Below are positions 23,010-35,416 of a stretch of 64,000 nucleotides of DNA, in pieces. Under the pieces are notes generated by a model. The model was not told the origin of the DNA. It did no database searches and was given only the letters and a program-made list of their open reading frames with translations. The position numbers and the translations under genes were made by a program. Location of the stretch: positions 434,001-498,000 of the forward strand of contig JAQFVV010006353.1 of NCBI GenBank assembly GCA_028023455.1, read 5' to 3'. Source of the DNA: Epiperipatus broadwayi. Lineage: Eukaryota; Onychophora; Udeonychophora; Euonychophora; Peripatidae. Positions within the stretch are counted from its first letter, which is position 1. Each line of letters opens with the position of its first letter.

Positions 23010-25280
23010 TGGGGTAGTTAAATCTTTATGATAAAATAACTCTCTAAATACATTAATGATATATAGGAGTCTGAATAACATTTTAATATTTAAGTCCACC
23101 TTTCTACTTGAAAAGCTATTAAGCAATTTAAAATTCCATTCCCATGTCAGAAAACACAAAGACAAAAAGTTGCAGTGGCTTTTCTTTCTTATAAAAATAC
23201 AAAAATTTGTATTTTCTCACCATTCACAACTCAGATAAACTAAATTAAAGTCAAAACATTAAAATAATCAAATAGGTTTATTGCTCTGGAATTCACAAGA
23301 AGTTTGAGCCGACGCCATGTATTATAGTAAATCTTAATAACCTAACGTACGCAGTCCACACTTTCTCCCCTTTAGGCGAGTAGTTTCACCTGTTTTATGT
23401 GGAACGACGGAGAACTCATTATTTTAGGCGCATTTAACGTAATATCAATAATTAATTTGTATATAGAATGAATAATAGAATAAATACTGTCTTTTAATTG
23501 TGTTTAAAACCTTTCCACACTCGATTTAAAAACAGTCAGGTCTAACTATTTATTTAATTATAGTATCTGTTTTTATTATTTTTATTTCCTGCAAATTTAC
23601 ATTGTAGTGAAACAATAGCTTAACCTTTGACGAATTCTGTGAAATTCTTATCTACATCATCTCTATTCAAATAAGATCCAGTCTAGCAGATAGCGACTAG
23701 CCCAAACGCTGGAGGTGTTCTAAATCATGTATATTCAGATTTTTGAATGGGTTATTTAGTAATTATTATTATTACTTTTAAAGCTTGCGCATCGTTTTTT
23801 TTTTTTTTTCAACTTCTCTTATCTTCAACGTAATCTATCATTTTATCTCTTCTTTTTTTTTTTGTCTTAAAATACTGTATAACAAAGTGCTACACTAAGT
23901 ATATAAATATAAACTGCCATCTATTGTCATTTTTCAAACTTTTTTTTTTAAAGATATTGAAGTTAATGGCGGCTGATAAAAAATCTTTTATAAAATGCAA
24001 GAAAGTTTATAAAAAAAAAAAATGAGGGGGGAGATGGAAATATTTAAAGCGGAAAAAAATGTCTTATTACATTACTTCTAGCCTTTTCTTTTTTTTGCAG
24101 TTACTCCAATAACTTAGAAGAATGTAAAAGATACTAAGAACATACGTAGAGGTTTTTTCCAGGTTGCGAATTTCACCCGAATTTTTCCATCTGGTTTTAT
24201 TTCAATCTCCTTTATATTTTTCGTTTTATTTGTAGCTCTAATGTTTTTTGGTCACTTGCTTATTAATATGTTAGCTAAACTTATTTGTCTGGGTTGAAAT
24301 TAACCCCATTCTAAATTGTGCACTTAGGTAGATATTTTTAAATGTGTGTGTGTGGCGTTTTTTTTTTTTTTTTACTAAAACAGGAAAATAAATGAGAAAT
24401 AAAATTAAATATTGACAAAAGATAAAAAGCAGACTTAAATACTCCATAGTAAGGCAAAGACGTTTCGCATCCTGCCACAGAATAGCAACAAAGGGCATAA
24501 TATTAACCAAGTTAGCAATAATGGTGCGGAAAGTGTCTTCTCTAGTTTGACCTCTGCCTAAAAATAGAAAGATATTCATTTGAGATTAACTAAATTAGCT
24601 GTAAAATGACTACGGGGGGTGCTAAGATTTCTTCGAAATCCTCAGTTATCTGTACCCAAAAAAAATTTCCAAGTTTTATCTGGGTTTGAATTCCAAATTC
24701 TGGCTAGCAGGTAAAGGTACTAACAGTAACGTTTCAAAATATTGGTGAATGGAATAAAAGTAATTGGGACAGACAAATTTTCAGCAAGCTATCAGGTATA
24801 AATAGACACACCCACTTTCTTAGCCAGAAAACCTTTAAAAACAAAGTAGTTTTAAGCGATCTGTTCATCCCCTCAGATTTTATTAACGCTAGCGTTTCGA
24901 ACAAATATTGGATTGCTTTGTTCTTTAGGTTTTCTGACAAAAAAAAAAATAATGTATGGTATTTATTCTGACAATTTATAAAAGACATGCAAGCTTCTTT
25001 TACATATACGTAGTGCTGTGTTTATCTAAACGGAAAATAATATTAAAATATGGCTAGTAGATCGATCTATAACTCCTACACATATCAACTATAGAATAAT
25101 TATTCAAGAGGATACAAGATAAATATTTGAAGACTGTATGACAGAAAAAGATAATCTTATAACAATAAAAGTATTGTTAATACACCATGAGATTAATCAA
25201 AAGCCAGTAGAACAAACAGGCTTGCCAAAAAAATTTAATAACTGAAACACACAGGCTTATTGATATACCTGTGTCTATAT
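23010..25280. other. AT-rich DNA, nothing recognised
   Basis: Poly-T and poly-A tracts are frequent. Minus-strand open frames near 24271-24579 and 24734-24988 show no domain and weak coding character. 23290-23420 is somewhat GC-richer without a clear exon. Confidence 0.4.
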
Positions 25281-25297
25281 ATGTAATATATAGGGTA

Positions 25298-25466
25298 TAG
25301 GAGCACAGACTTTTACACGACCCACTACTCTCCCATTATCTCATAACACTGATACACTTGAACACATATATGTTATTTATCTTTTCAGCATATATGTGTT
25401 CAAGTGTATCAGTATTATGAGATGGCGTGGAGAGTGTGGGTCGTGTGAAAGTCTGTGCTTATATAC
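25298..25466. mobile_element. Near-perfect hairpin MITE
   Basis: Inverted arms of about 70 bp (GCACAGACTTTTACACGACC against GGTCGTGTGAAAGTCTGTGC) surround a short loop near 25378-25392. TATA-rich flanks on both sides are compatible with a TA or TATA target. There is no coding capacity. Confidence 0.7.
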
Positions 25467-25469
25467 AAA

Positions 25470-25970
25470 AAAATTTAAGTAAAAAAAGTACTATTTTTAA
25501 TACTACAACAAAAAAAAAAAAAACAGTTGTAATTAATATTTACGAAATATTTTATTTACATTAAAATTAATATTTCATTTAAATTAAATGCAGTGACTAA
25601 TTCACACTAATTAAGATCTATTGGCAATCATCCAAAATATATTATCAATGAGCATTTGTTATAGGATATATACATTTCTATCGAAAATACATATATTGTT
25701 GCGAATTGTAGTACATTTTAATATGAATAAGACTTTTATTATTCTACATTTCTAATAATAATTGACAATATGATATTAATATATTTCAGTGTAGGAAAAA
25801 TTATCCCATGAATGAATTACTCATAATATACGAGTTAGAGATTAAAACATTTCCTTAAAAACTCATTTTGAAATGAGATATTAAATGTTGAGCAATAGCT
25901 AACTTGTGAATTAATATATGTTTAGCAGTATACTTTCCCCCTTTCTCTATGGCACTAGCTCTAAGTTTTA
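25470..25970. other. AT-rich DNA, nothing recognised
   Basis: No supported feature. Confidence 0.4.
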
Positions 25971-25984
25971 ATAACCACTAAACA

Positions 25985-26710
25985 TCACATGATCACTATA
26001 TCTTATGCTAGCACATTACTGTTATTAAAACAGGCAAAACTCTCTCCATATAGAAGTGCCACTCAGTGCCAACCAGGGTAATCAATGGATCCCAGAAGGT
26101 TTGTGCATAAAAACCCTATCTAGTGTCTACTCATCTAATATCCCCAGACTAGTTTCTGGCTTGTGGCCTTCGTCATTGAGGAGTTTTGGATCTGAGAGCA
26201 CTGCACCTAGATCTTAGGATCTAATGCAACCCTCCAGAAGCCACCTTTTATCTCTACTTAACTACAAAACTGTGAGAATAAAATTGAAAACACAATAATA
26301 TTTTCAATCTAAGCTCGATAGCCTATAGGATAATGGTGGCTATGGTTGTTAAAGAGCCAAAGACACCAAAATGTATGGGTATTGAATTGGGTTCAGAGCC
26401 ATATGACTATATAGGCTATTGAGCTTAGATTGAAAATATTATTGTGTTTTCAATTTTATTCTCATAGTTTTGTAGTTAAGTAGAGATAAAAGGTGGCTGC
26501 TGGGGGGTTGCATTAGATCCTAAGATTTAGGTGCAGTGCTCTCAGATCCAAAGCTCCTCACTAATGAAGGCCACAAGCCAGAAACTAGTCTGGGTATATG
26601 GAATGAAGGGGCACTAGCTAGAGATTTTATGCACAAGCCTTCTGGCATCCATTGATTACTCTGGTTGGCACTGAGTGGCATTACTATATAGAGAGTTTTG
26701 CCTGTTCTAA
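25985..26710. mobile_element. Hammerhead palindrome, longest copy, 13-bp target duplication
   Basis: Flanked by TAAGTTTTAATAA at 25972-25984 and 26711-26723, a perfect 13-bp direct repeat. The tail is at the left (CCACTAAACATCACATGATC). The arms extend about 310 bp, including CACAATAATATTTTCAATCT, around an unpaired centre of about 85 bp (26333-26420). Both ribozymes carry disabling core changes: C3 to A in the minus arm (26133-26191), G5 to A in the plus arm (26546-26604). Confidence 0.88.
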
Positions 26711-26724
26711 TAAGTTTTAATAAG

Positions 26725-26930
26725 TAATGGTAGACACCAGATAACAGTGCTTAATAAATCCATGTCCTGTGCAATGCTCAGACTAGGTTCAAGCTTGTGG
26801 CTTTTATCAGTGAATAGCTTTGGAACATGGAATAGGGCAGAATAGGGATCTATTAAACACTGTCATTTGGCATCCAGCGGCACAGAGTAGAGGGTAAAGT
26901 TTGTTGCTAAAATAGCAATGTGTAAGCTGG
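26725..26930. mobile_element. Divergent hammerhead-family relative
   Basis: It has the same order of landmarks (ACTAGGTTCAAGCTTGTGGC, TTATCAGTGAATAGCTTTGG) but a different outer sequence, and CTGATAA in place of CTGANGA. It is an older subfamily, adjacent to the previous element. Confidence 0.5.
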
Positions 26931-26934
26931 AGTC

Positions 26935-27650
26935 ATGTGATAAGTCTTAATCTTTTATTGGTTTAAATTAATTTAAACTATGGCAATATAAAATTTACAG
27001 TAAAGCTGCCAATGGAATCCCATCATTAAGTATGATAATCCCTAAACACTACCACTAATAATTTAAAATAATTAAAATCATTATTTCATATAATAGCAAT
27101 AAATAAATAATCCAATGGGTTTATTACTTGGGAGTTCAAACGAAATTCAGGCACCAGAAAAGATACCTGGACATGATTAGTATATCTTCTGTCCCACTGC
27201 ATCAGAGAAATAAAGTAAAAAATATTATACATACTCCTATTAATGTTTCACTTTTTCATAGTCACTCAGTGTACATACAATTATGCTCTGGCCAGGCAGA
27301 CATTTATAATTAATTCAATTTTTTTAGAAACCTTAGCAAGATCTAAGTGCTTGTTATTTTATAATATAGTTCTAAATAAAAGATGATAGAATAAATTATA
27401 CTAAAAGGAAGGTAGATCTATGATATTTTTATGATGGCATTCAAAATGTTCACACCTGAGTAATCAAACACCAGAATAATGAAGAACAACAATTAAGCAA
27501 GTGTGTTGATGTACTAAATTCATAAATGACCAACTTCCTAAAATGTCAACATATTGATAAATACAATTCTTGATATAATTCTATAAACCAGAGAAGTCAA
27601 TAGTTCACAGTTTACCATAAATAATTCACATTAAAGCCCTCATATTTAAA
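26935..27650. other. AT-rich DNA, nothing recognised
   Basis: No supported feature. Confidence 0.4.
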
Positions 27651-27654
27651 TAAA

Positions 27655-28865
27655 CCAATAGAATATTAGCAATCTGTTGTCAAGGCAACAAACATTTAGC
27701 TAATAAATGGATTCACTCCAATCAGCATAATAGTAAAATCTATTGTCAAGACTACATTACAAATAGTTAGTAAATGGATTCCCCATAAACCAAAATTATA
27801 TTTGCAATCAGTAGTCAAGGCAATACTACAACTAATTAGTAAATGGAGAATAAACTAACAAAATATTAACAATCCATTGTCAAGTAACACTACAAGTAGA
27901 TAGTAAATGGATTCACACCAACATCCATGCTTACATAAATCAATAGCATATTAGCAATCTGTTAAAAAAGTAATTTACAATTAGGTGGTAGTAAGTAATA
28001 TATTAAGGCTATAACCTTAAAACTATGCACCTAGATGCGACAGTAGGGACCTCTACAAACCTTAGCACAAGATTAATGACTTTAAAAGACAAGTGGCGAC
28101 TCTTATCTTTGACCTACTTTTTAATTATATAGGTGAATCTAAAGCATTTTGATTTGAGAGTATGAAGCTATTAACTACATCACTGATTAAGTTCACAATT
28201 TCTATATAAGCTAACATACACAAAATCTTTCGATTACAGTGAGTCAGTGTGAAGATCTTATAATTAGAAATCTTTTAAGACAATTTAAAGTTGTAATTAA
28301 TAATTCATTAAGTGCATACTCATTATATAAGTAATATATACTAAGGGTATAACCTTAAGATGATGCACCTAGATTAAATTGTCCTAAAAGATTTCTAATT
28401 ATAACAGCTTCATACTGACTTGCTGTAAATTGAAAGATTTCACATACATTAGCTTGTATAGAAATTGTGGACTTAATCAATGAAGTAGTTAACAGCTTCA
28501 TGCTCTCAAATCAAAATGCTTTAGATTCGCCTATATAATTAGAAAGTAGATTGAAGATAAAAATGGCCACTCTTGTCTTTTAAAGTCATTAATCTTGTGT
28601 TAAGATTTGTAGAGGTCCCTATTGTCGCACCTAGGCACATAGTGTTAAAGTTATAACCTTTATATATATTACTTATGTAATGAATATGCACTTAATAAAT
28701 TATTAATTACAACTTTATATTAGGTAGTAAATAAAATTCACTTAATTACAGTGTGACTTTGACAATAAATTGCTAGTATTTTATTGGTTTATTTCCATTT
28801 ACTATTATGATGTTACCATGACAACACATCATTAATACTTTATTCATTTATTTAAGTATGACAAT
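27655..28865. mobile_element. Large foldback with tandem-repeat flanks (family 3)
   Basis: Left: about five tandem units of roughly 76 bp (AATAGAATATTAGCAATCTG...GTCAAGG...AGTAAATGGATTC) at 27655-27985. Then an arm at 28010-28330 and its inverted partner at 28380-28720. Right: the tandem unit appears again in reverse at 28730-28865. The arms share AGGTGAATCTAAAGCATTTT and AGATCTTATAATTAGAAATC with the nested palindrome at 13443-14635. The plan recalls foldback transposons with repetitive terminal arms. No ORF is present. Confidence 0.75.
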
Positions 28866-28869
28866 TGTT

Positions 28870-29275
28870 TTGACATTATTTAAATATAATTTGATATATT
28901 ATTGTTATTATACAATACAATCATTTTATGATATGATTTTTTAGGCTTCTGTATTTTTTTTTAATGTTTACTGAAATTCCTGATTTTATATAATTCCAAT
29001 GCTATGATTGTATATCCTTATGTTGTTTCTCATAAACAAAGCCTCATGACAATATGTATATTATTCTACTTCTAAAACCAAAAGGGGGAGGGTATCCAAT
29101 CATAACATATTCTTTTATCAACCAACATACACAGTAAAAGAGCTAATAAAAAGGTAAATCTTAGATTCAGTTTTCTCTTGATCAGGAAGAGACAAGAGAT
29201 ATTGTTAAAAAAGTGTTCCTCAGATAATTTTGTCACACGTTTTGACATATCATAGATGCTGTATCATTAAGTTTA
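28870..29275. other. AT-rich DNA, nothing recognised
   Basis: No supported feature. Confidence 0.4.
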
Positions 29276-29280
29276 ACAAT

Positions 29281-29690
29281 GATCATCATTTTTAACTATT
29301 GCCAATTCATTTCAGGGTGAAATTCTCTGCAAGTTTAATCTGGTTTGTTTGATTTCTAGTCTCTCTTCCACACATCCATCAGCAAACTTCCTTATTTCAG
29401 CTATCCATATCACTTATGGTTTCTTTATAAATCTTTTACAATTTATTGGATTCCAGATTAGGACTTCAACTATCTATCTATTATTATCTCTTTTAACATT
29501 ATGTCCAGCCCAGCTTCATTCAGTCTCTTAATTCATTCAATAATGGCCATGTGATTTGTTTTCAACCCCCTTTTGTTATTCCTTACATATATCTCTCCAT
29601 ACTTTTTGATCTGAAATCTCTGTGTGCAAGTCTTAGATCACAAAATAAGAATTGGTAAAACACATTAAAAACTTTCCTTTTTAAACATAT
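29281..29690 (-). mobile_element. RTE-type LINE 3' fragment, old
   Basis: This is a degenerate minus-strand match to the fragment at 21870-22310, with the same segments (RW.T.E.., complement of TTTTACAATTTATTGGATTC; complement of CACATCCATCAGC). Many substitutions and small gaps. Confidence 0.65.
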
Positions 29691-29774
29691 AGTCATATTT
29701 TCTTTTAATATTACAAAAAAAAAAAATCAAGTCAGATGTCACATAACCTAATTTAATAAGCTTGTATTACAAAT

Positions 29775-29830
29775 GTTATTCTGCAAAGCTTGTTAAGAGC
29801 TTATTTGCAAGCTCTATATATAACATTTCT
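29775..29830 (-). repeat. Second copy of the 1090-1135 repeat
   Basis: The reverse complement of AGCTTGTTAAGAGCTTATTT...AGCTCTATATATAACATTT matches the sequence just 5' of the lone hammerhead. No ribozyme core is recognisable beside it. Confidence 0.6.
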
Positions 29831-30065
29831 TTTAATATGAAATTATTTCGACCAAAAGCACTGTCAAAGTTTAATTTCAATGATTGATTTCTTCCATTAT
29901 TTTTCCATCTGTGAGCTTAATGATAAGAATTCTTATATCGAACTTTGATGAAATATGATTCTAGTGTCAAAACGAAATGAATCTGATGTCTTATATATTT
30001 TTTAATCAAGAAAATGAATGACCTGATAAATATACTAACCTCTCAATATTTAAAAAAAAATTGAA

Positions 30066-30110
30066 AAAAAAGCGGGTTCACTTCCTGGCTACATGAGAAA
30101 AAAAAGTCAC
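30066..30110 (+). repeat. tRNA-SINE relict
   Basis: GCGGGTTCACTTCCTGGCTA followed by ACATGAGAAAAAA resembles the B-box and 3' end of the 90-bp SINE at 52573-52662. The A-box half is missing. Confidence 0.4.
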
Positions 30111-30162
30111 CTTATAAATTTTGAAATTATCAAACTTTGAAAGAATACAAGTATCTTTAATT

Positions 30163-30489
30163 GACAGGCAAAAACTCTCCATATAGTAGTGTCACCTTGT
30201 GCTAACTAGAGTAATCAATGGATGCCAGAAGGCTTGTGCATAAAATCCCTATCTAGTGCCTACTCATCCAATGTCTCCAGACTAGTTTCTGGCTTGTGGC
30301 CTTCGTCAGTGAGGAGCCTTGGATCTGAGAGAACTGCACCTAGATCTTAGGATCTAATACAACCCTCCAGCAGCCACCTTTTATCTCTACTTCACTACAA
30401 AACTATGAAATTGAAAACGCACTACTATATGGAGAGTTTTTGCCTGTTTACTAATAGTTATGTGCTAGCATGAGATGGTGATCATGTGA
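30163..30489. mobile_element. Hammerhead-family element, internally deleted palindrome
   Basis: A minus-strand arm with ribozyme is joined near 30420 to the outer end and tail of the opposite arm (TGCTAGCATGAGATGGTGAT, GATCATGTGAT). Flanks TATCTTTAATT (30152-30162) and TATCTTTAACT (30490-30500) form a likely target duplication with one mismatch. Confidence 0.8.
30266..30324 (-). ncRNA. Type I hammerhead ribozyme, one stem I mismatch
   Basis: On the minus strand CTGACGA, stem II GGC/GCC and GAAAC-TA-GTC are intact. Inner stem I TCCTCA/TGGAGA has one C-A mismatch; outer ATCCAA/TTGGAT is intact. Confidence 0.8.
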
Positions 30490-30499
30490 TATCTTTAAC

Positions 30500-32110
30500 T
30501 CATTTAAAGTCCAAATCCTCTCATTCCTGTTTGAAAGACCCTAGTGACAATTTTGGTCACACTTGTTCTTTACGTATCGGATTGTAGTAGTGCTTATACA
30601 TAAAAATTATGAATGAAATATTTCTTGTTTAAATTCCATTTCTAAAATAGGAATGAATTTTAGTTGAGACATTATAAAAGAATGAAAATATGTTTTAAAA
30701 TTCAAAATTATAAAAATTTCACAAAAAAAATCTTTACCGGCATTTATGAAAGCAAATCCTGTTATCTGGTAAAAATGACTTCTATTTTATGGCAATTACA
30801 TTTCTATGACTAGTCTTCTTAAAAACAAATATTTTCAGATAAAATGTAACTCATTAATGTAATTATTAATTGCTTTTGATGCCCTAGTGGAGGGGTAGAG
30901 AATCAGACACTGGAATGCAGGTCTTCGGGTAATTTCCAGGTCTGGTATTTCCAATACTCGAACTTCTTATAAACTCTTAAAATATAAAGCTATTTGATTA
31001 TTTATTACTATTTTATTGCTTTTAATAACATAATGAACGGAAACTTAAAGTTACGACTCTGGGTTCGTATATTTGCTTATTAGGGTCTATAATAATCATT
31101 TTGTTGATATTTCAGCACAAGGTTAGTTGATAATTTATATATATTGTTTAGAAAGTGCTTTTATTACTTTTTATTACTAATAAAATTATTTCCTGTCACG
31201 TTAAAAGTTGTTGTGGTTATATCCGGTTACAAAAACGGAGTTAAAATGGCTAATAATTAGAGATCTATACCCATTCTATCTAAAATAATTGAGAAATGAC
31301 ACAGTCAAAGATTATTTCTTTTTAAAAAAATTTCCTTTAAATCAGGATATGGGTGTTGGAAGGTAAGAGTATGCCATATCTCACATTGCCTTCACAAAAT
31401 GGTCTAATCCAGATTCCCATTTTATCTAGATCGGATTGAGTATTAATCACCATGGACCAATGGGTATACAGATATATAACATATATCCACTGGCAAGAAT
31501 GGGCCAATAGGTGATGAAGCTCCCCGAGTCTGAATGTTTCTATTATGGATGGGGATCTGGCCATAAATAGCCAATCCATTTGGAGGTAACATCAAACCTG
31601 AATGACAGATTACATGTTCTCCCAAGAGATGTAAACTGTCAAGCTAAATGAGTAATGTGTGAGGTAAGTCCATATTCAGAATTGGAAGCTGTTAGAACCT
31701 AAAGAGGCAAGCTGTCAGAGTACAGCTGGAAATGTTACTGTACCTATTTATGAGGCAGACTGTCATATAACAGCTGGAGGTGGTAGGTGAAAAGATAAGG
31801 ACATTTGGAGACCCTCATCCCACCATCAATAGCAGGAAGTGATATTTTTGCAGTATGTAGTGTAAATATACAGGTATATATTTCATATTAACAAATATAT
31901 ATTATAAATGTATTTGCAAGAGTCTATGTTTATATTATTTCGCAAAAAAGCACAACAGATTACTATTATTCTCTTAAAGGACTTTGCAGATACTGTAAAG
32001 CTTGCCTTAAATGATAAAAAAATATATTTATGTCATCTTTATGGATTTTTAAAAAGCTTTTAATTTCATTGATCAGACTTATTAAAAAACTACTTAAAAA
32101 ATAGATATTA
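30500..32110. other. Unannotated DNA
   Basis: 31340-31830 is GC-richer with short open frames on the minus strand but no domain or splice pattern I can name. The rest is AT-rich. Confidence 0.35.
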
Positions 32111-32117
32111 TAAGTAT

Positions 32118-32430
32118 AGTCATCATCATCATCAACCATTATCAATCCACTGCAGGATGAAGGTCTCTCCAAGTTCAATATATCTTCTCCAATCTCTAGC
32201 CTCTCTTCTCCACATCACCCCTGCACACTTTCTTACTTCGTCCATCCACCTCACATGTGGTCTATTTCTGGGTCTTTTACAATCTCTTGGAATCCGGTTT
32301 AAGATTTCAATCGTCCATCTATTATCATCTCTTCTACAAACATGCCTAGCCCAACCCCACTTCAGTCTTTTAATTCTTTCACCGATGTCAGTAACACGTT
32401 CTCTTACCCATATATTGCGTTTTTGCAATA
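32118..32430 (-). mobile_element. RTE-type LINE 3' fragment
   Basis: The minus-strand frame reads QKRNIWVRERVTDIGERIKR, LKWGWARHVCRRDDNRWTIE, IPRDCKRPRNRPHVRWMDEV, RKCAGVMWRREARDW. It has the same 3' end as the 21870 copy, with a GATGATGATGA tail at 32119-32131. It ends abruptly where the next LINE fragment begins. Confidence 0.8.
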
Positions 32431-32434
32431 TATT

Positions 32435-32985
32435 ACTAAAATTAAAATTAGTAAAGTTTTGAATAGCAAACGTTCAATTGAATAGGAAGTCCCTCATGAT
32501 TCTATTCCGAGTCTTTTACTATTTTTAATCTTTGTCAATAATATTGGTGAAATCTGTAATAAAAAATTTATTTACCAGTATGCAGGTGATACTATTAATT
32601 AGTATAAAAGGCAAATCTACAAGTTGCTTTCAAAAATCTGCAAACTAATTATAATAAAGTTATTAATTGATGTTTGACTAAAAAAATTATTATTTAATAA
32701 AAGTAAAACATTTATGCCAATATCTTCATCTCATTTAAAAACAAAAAGGTTTGATATTTTCACCCAATCCAACATTTGCATTAACCCTCAGAGTTTTCAG
32801 AGTAATTGCCTCCTACATAGGATTGAAGTGGTTGAAAACACTAAATATCTTGATGTTATTACTGATGATAAAATATCATGGTTTAAGCATATTAATCAAC
32901 TTTTACAAAGGTTCAGACATTTTTTCCTTTACATCTTATAAATTATCTTTCTTTCCCATACTATATATTGATAATAATTTATAGG
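32435..32985 (+). mobile_element. LINE RT fragment (motifs B to E), broken
   Basis: Across frameshifts the plus strand gives SIPSLLLFLIFVNNIGEI (after motif B), YQYAGDT (motif C, with G in place of the first catalytic Asp of YADD), then LHRIEVVENTKYLDVITDDK, ISWFKHINQLLQRF (motif E type). It is an inactive 5'- and 3'-truncated LINE of a lineage different from family A. Confidence 0.7.
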
Positions 32986-33239
32986 CCATTATATGAGTTT
33001 CTGTTACATATTGAATTACATTCTTTGATTTTTCAAGTATATCAAATTTAACATGATTAAAGACATTCCAAAATAAGATTATTAAGTTCAATACAGAATA
33101 CATTACACACCGAAGATAAAAATAGTGATTTATTTGATTTTGTAAACTTTTAGAGGTTGTGATTATTAAAAGACATTAAAACCATTAAAACATTACATGA
33201 ACACCATTTCCTATTTTTACACAAGCTGTTAAAACAATA

Positions 33240-33650
33240 TGTGATGTGATATACTGTGGCTTCTCCTTAAACGAAGTCAAAAATATCTCAGCAATTATGC
33301 CCAGATAAACCTGTTAGCCACTTTATTTTCCATTCCCCACTCTAAGTTGTCCCATATTCTACTCCATCCCATTTCCACAACATAATCTTTGTCAACTCAA
33401 TAACCTTTATATCTAAATCCCCCTTATCTTTTCTCAAACCCAGCATAAAAACCAATAATTCACTTTCATATTATCACTTTTTCCATATTTATTCTTCCAT
33501 AACTTCATTATATGTACCCTTTCTGTTTTCAAGCATTTACATTCAATTAACAAATGCCTAATATTTTCTATTCCTTCCTTACATAATTTACAAAATAAAT
33601 CACCCATATTTTTCCATTTACATGTATATTCTCTTGTAGCTAAAGATGTG
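33240..33650 (-). mobile_element. LINE family C, 3' fragment (second copy)
   Basis: It matches 5822-6260 on the same strand, including the 3' terminal GTGATGTGATATACTGTGGC and the zinc-knuckle region. A short repeat of its 3' end follows at 33646-33700. Confidence 0.65.
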
Positions 33651-33701
33651 ATGTGATGTGATATATTGTGGCTTCTCCTTAAACGAAGTCAAGAATATCT
33701 C

Positions 33702-33850
33702 AACTCTTTATACAGTAGTGCCATCTAGTGCAAGCCATCCATTGATTATTAAGACTTGCACTAAATGGCATTACTGTATAGAAAGTTTGCTACTGTTTTA
33801 ACAGCTTATGTAAGTATAGGAAATGGTGATCATGTGATGTTTTAATGATT
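33702..33850. mobile_element. Solo-ends hammerhead-family palindrome
   Basis: The inverted outer segments (ACAGTAGTGCCATCTAGTGC, ACTTGCACTAAATGGCATTA) meet without a ribozyme, and the tail GTGATCATGTGATGTTTTAA is present on the right only. It is an internal-deletion derivative. Confidence 0.7.
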
Positions 33851-34024
33851 TTATACTAATCCTTCCCATATGATGATGATGACTGTAGATTTAAAAAAAA
33901 ATTCATCAAAATATATAGATACTGAACTGGGTTCAAATCTATATGATTATATAAGCAAATAGAATTGGATTGAAACATTATGTTTTCGTCTGGTTTCATA
34001 GCTTTATAGGTAACTAAATATTAT

Positions 34025-34260
34025 TTAAAAGGTGGCTGCTAGAGGGTTGCAATAGATCCTAAGATCTAAGTGCAATGTTTTCAGATCCATAGTTGATGAA
34101 AGCCACAAGCTGAAAACTAGGTTCAGGATATAGGATGAGGAGCCACTGAATAGGAATTTTATGCACAAATCTTTTTGCATCTATTGATTACTAATGCTTT
34201 CACTAGGTGGCACTACTGTATGAAGGGCTTGCTATTGTTTTAAATAACATTGTTTTAATA
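34025..34260 (+). mobile_element. Hammerhead-family arm with decayed core
   Basis: AAAAGGTGGCTGCTAGAGGG through the ribozyme region to GGTGGCACTACTGTATG. At about 34085-34140 the core is TTGATGA (C3 to T) with stem II AGC/GCU still paired, and the GUC site is altered. Confidence 0.7.
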
Positions 34261-34539
34261 ATATATTTTAGAAGTATAAGATATCTCTATTTAGAGTAGT
34301 TTCCTTAGAAATAAATGTATCACTTCATTTAGATACTGAAACAAATATGGAAGAAGATTAAGAGATGTATATATTCCAAGAATATTTAATAAATTACCAC
34401 ATTATATACTGAATATAAAAATAGAACTAAAAAAAATGTTTTTCATACGTTTAAAATTTATGGTATTCATTTATTTTATTGCATATTTTAGGCACTATTT
34501 TCTAAATAGTATAAGATTAATATAAAAGTAAGGAAGTAG

Positions 34540-35165
34540 GACTAAAGGTAAATATTAAAAAGACTAAAATAATCTTCAATGGATTTTCCCAAAAGATGAA
34601 AATAAAGATTGATTATGAAGAGATAGAAGAAGTTAATAAATATAAATACCTTGGTCACATTATTATTTCAGATGGAAACATAATGGATGAAATTAATCAT
34701 AGAATTAAACTTGTTTGGAATGCTTTTGGTAGAAATAACTTAATACTGAAAGGAAATGTGTTTGAAAAGGAAGGTTTTTAATAAATGTGTTTTACCAGTT
34801 CTTACTTATAGATATGAAACTTGTATACTTAATAGAACAGCAATACAGAGACTTCAGATCACTCAGAGATATGAAAAGATTCATGTCAGGAATAACAAGA
34901 AAAGATCAAAAATACAATATATGGGTAGAACAAACAAGTATTACTGACATCATTTGAAAGAATTAAAAGACTGAATAGATGGACAATTGAAATCTTAAAC
35001 CAGATTCCAAGAGATTGTAAAAGACTCAGAAAGAGACCACATGTGAGATGGATGGATGAAATAAGAAAGTGTGCAGGAATGATGTGGAGAGAGGCTAGAG
35101 ATCAGAGAAAATGGATTGAACTTGACCTTCATCTTACAGTAGATTGGTAATGCTTGACAATGATG
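34540..35165 (+). mobile_element. RTE-type LINE 3' part, longest copy
   Basis: Frames joined across indels read YEEIEEVNKYKYLGHIIISD, NGNIMDEINHRIKLVWNAFG, LKRKVFNKCVLPVLTYRYET, then TDIIERIKRLNRWTIEI, IPRDCKRLRKRPHVRWMDEI, RKCAGMMWREARDQ. This covers RT motif E through the C-terminus of an RTE-like ORF2. The 3' end is GATTGGTAATGCTTGACAAT with a (GATGAT)-like tail. Several stops and frameshifts make it non-functional. Confidence 0.82.
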
Positions 35166-35416
35166 AGAATGATGATAAGATTATTAAAAGAACAAAAAAT
35201 ATCTTTAATTTGTTTGAAATGGTTTTATTTAATTTTATTCTATTCTCTGTTTGTAATATATTTACTACATATTCTTCTGTTATAGGATTATATCAATTAC
35301 TTTTGTGTAATGATTATATATTTGTAAAAATCTAAGAAAAGCATTTGTTTTGCTTACTGGGTTTTGTTTTCAGATGTAATCAAAATATAATAAGAAATTC
35401 GATTTGAAGACTAATG

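Noticed and set aside
24271-24988. Minus-strand open frames of 84-102 codons
   Set aside because: Low-complexity hydrophobic translations of T-rich DNA without recognisable domains.
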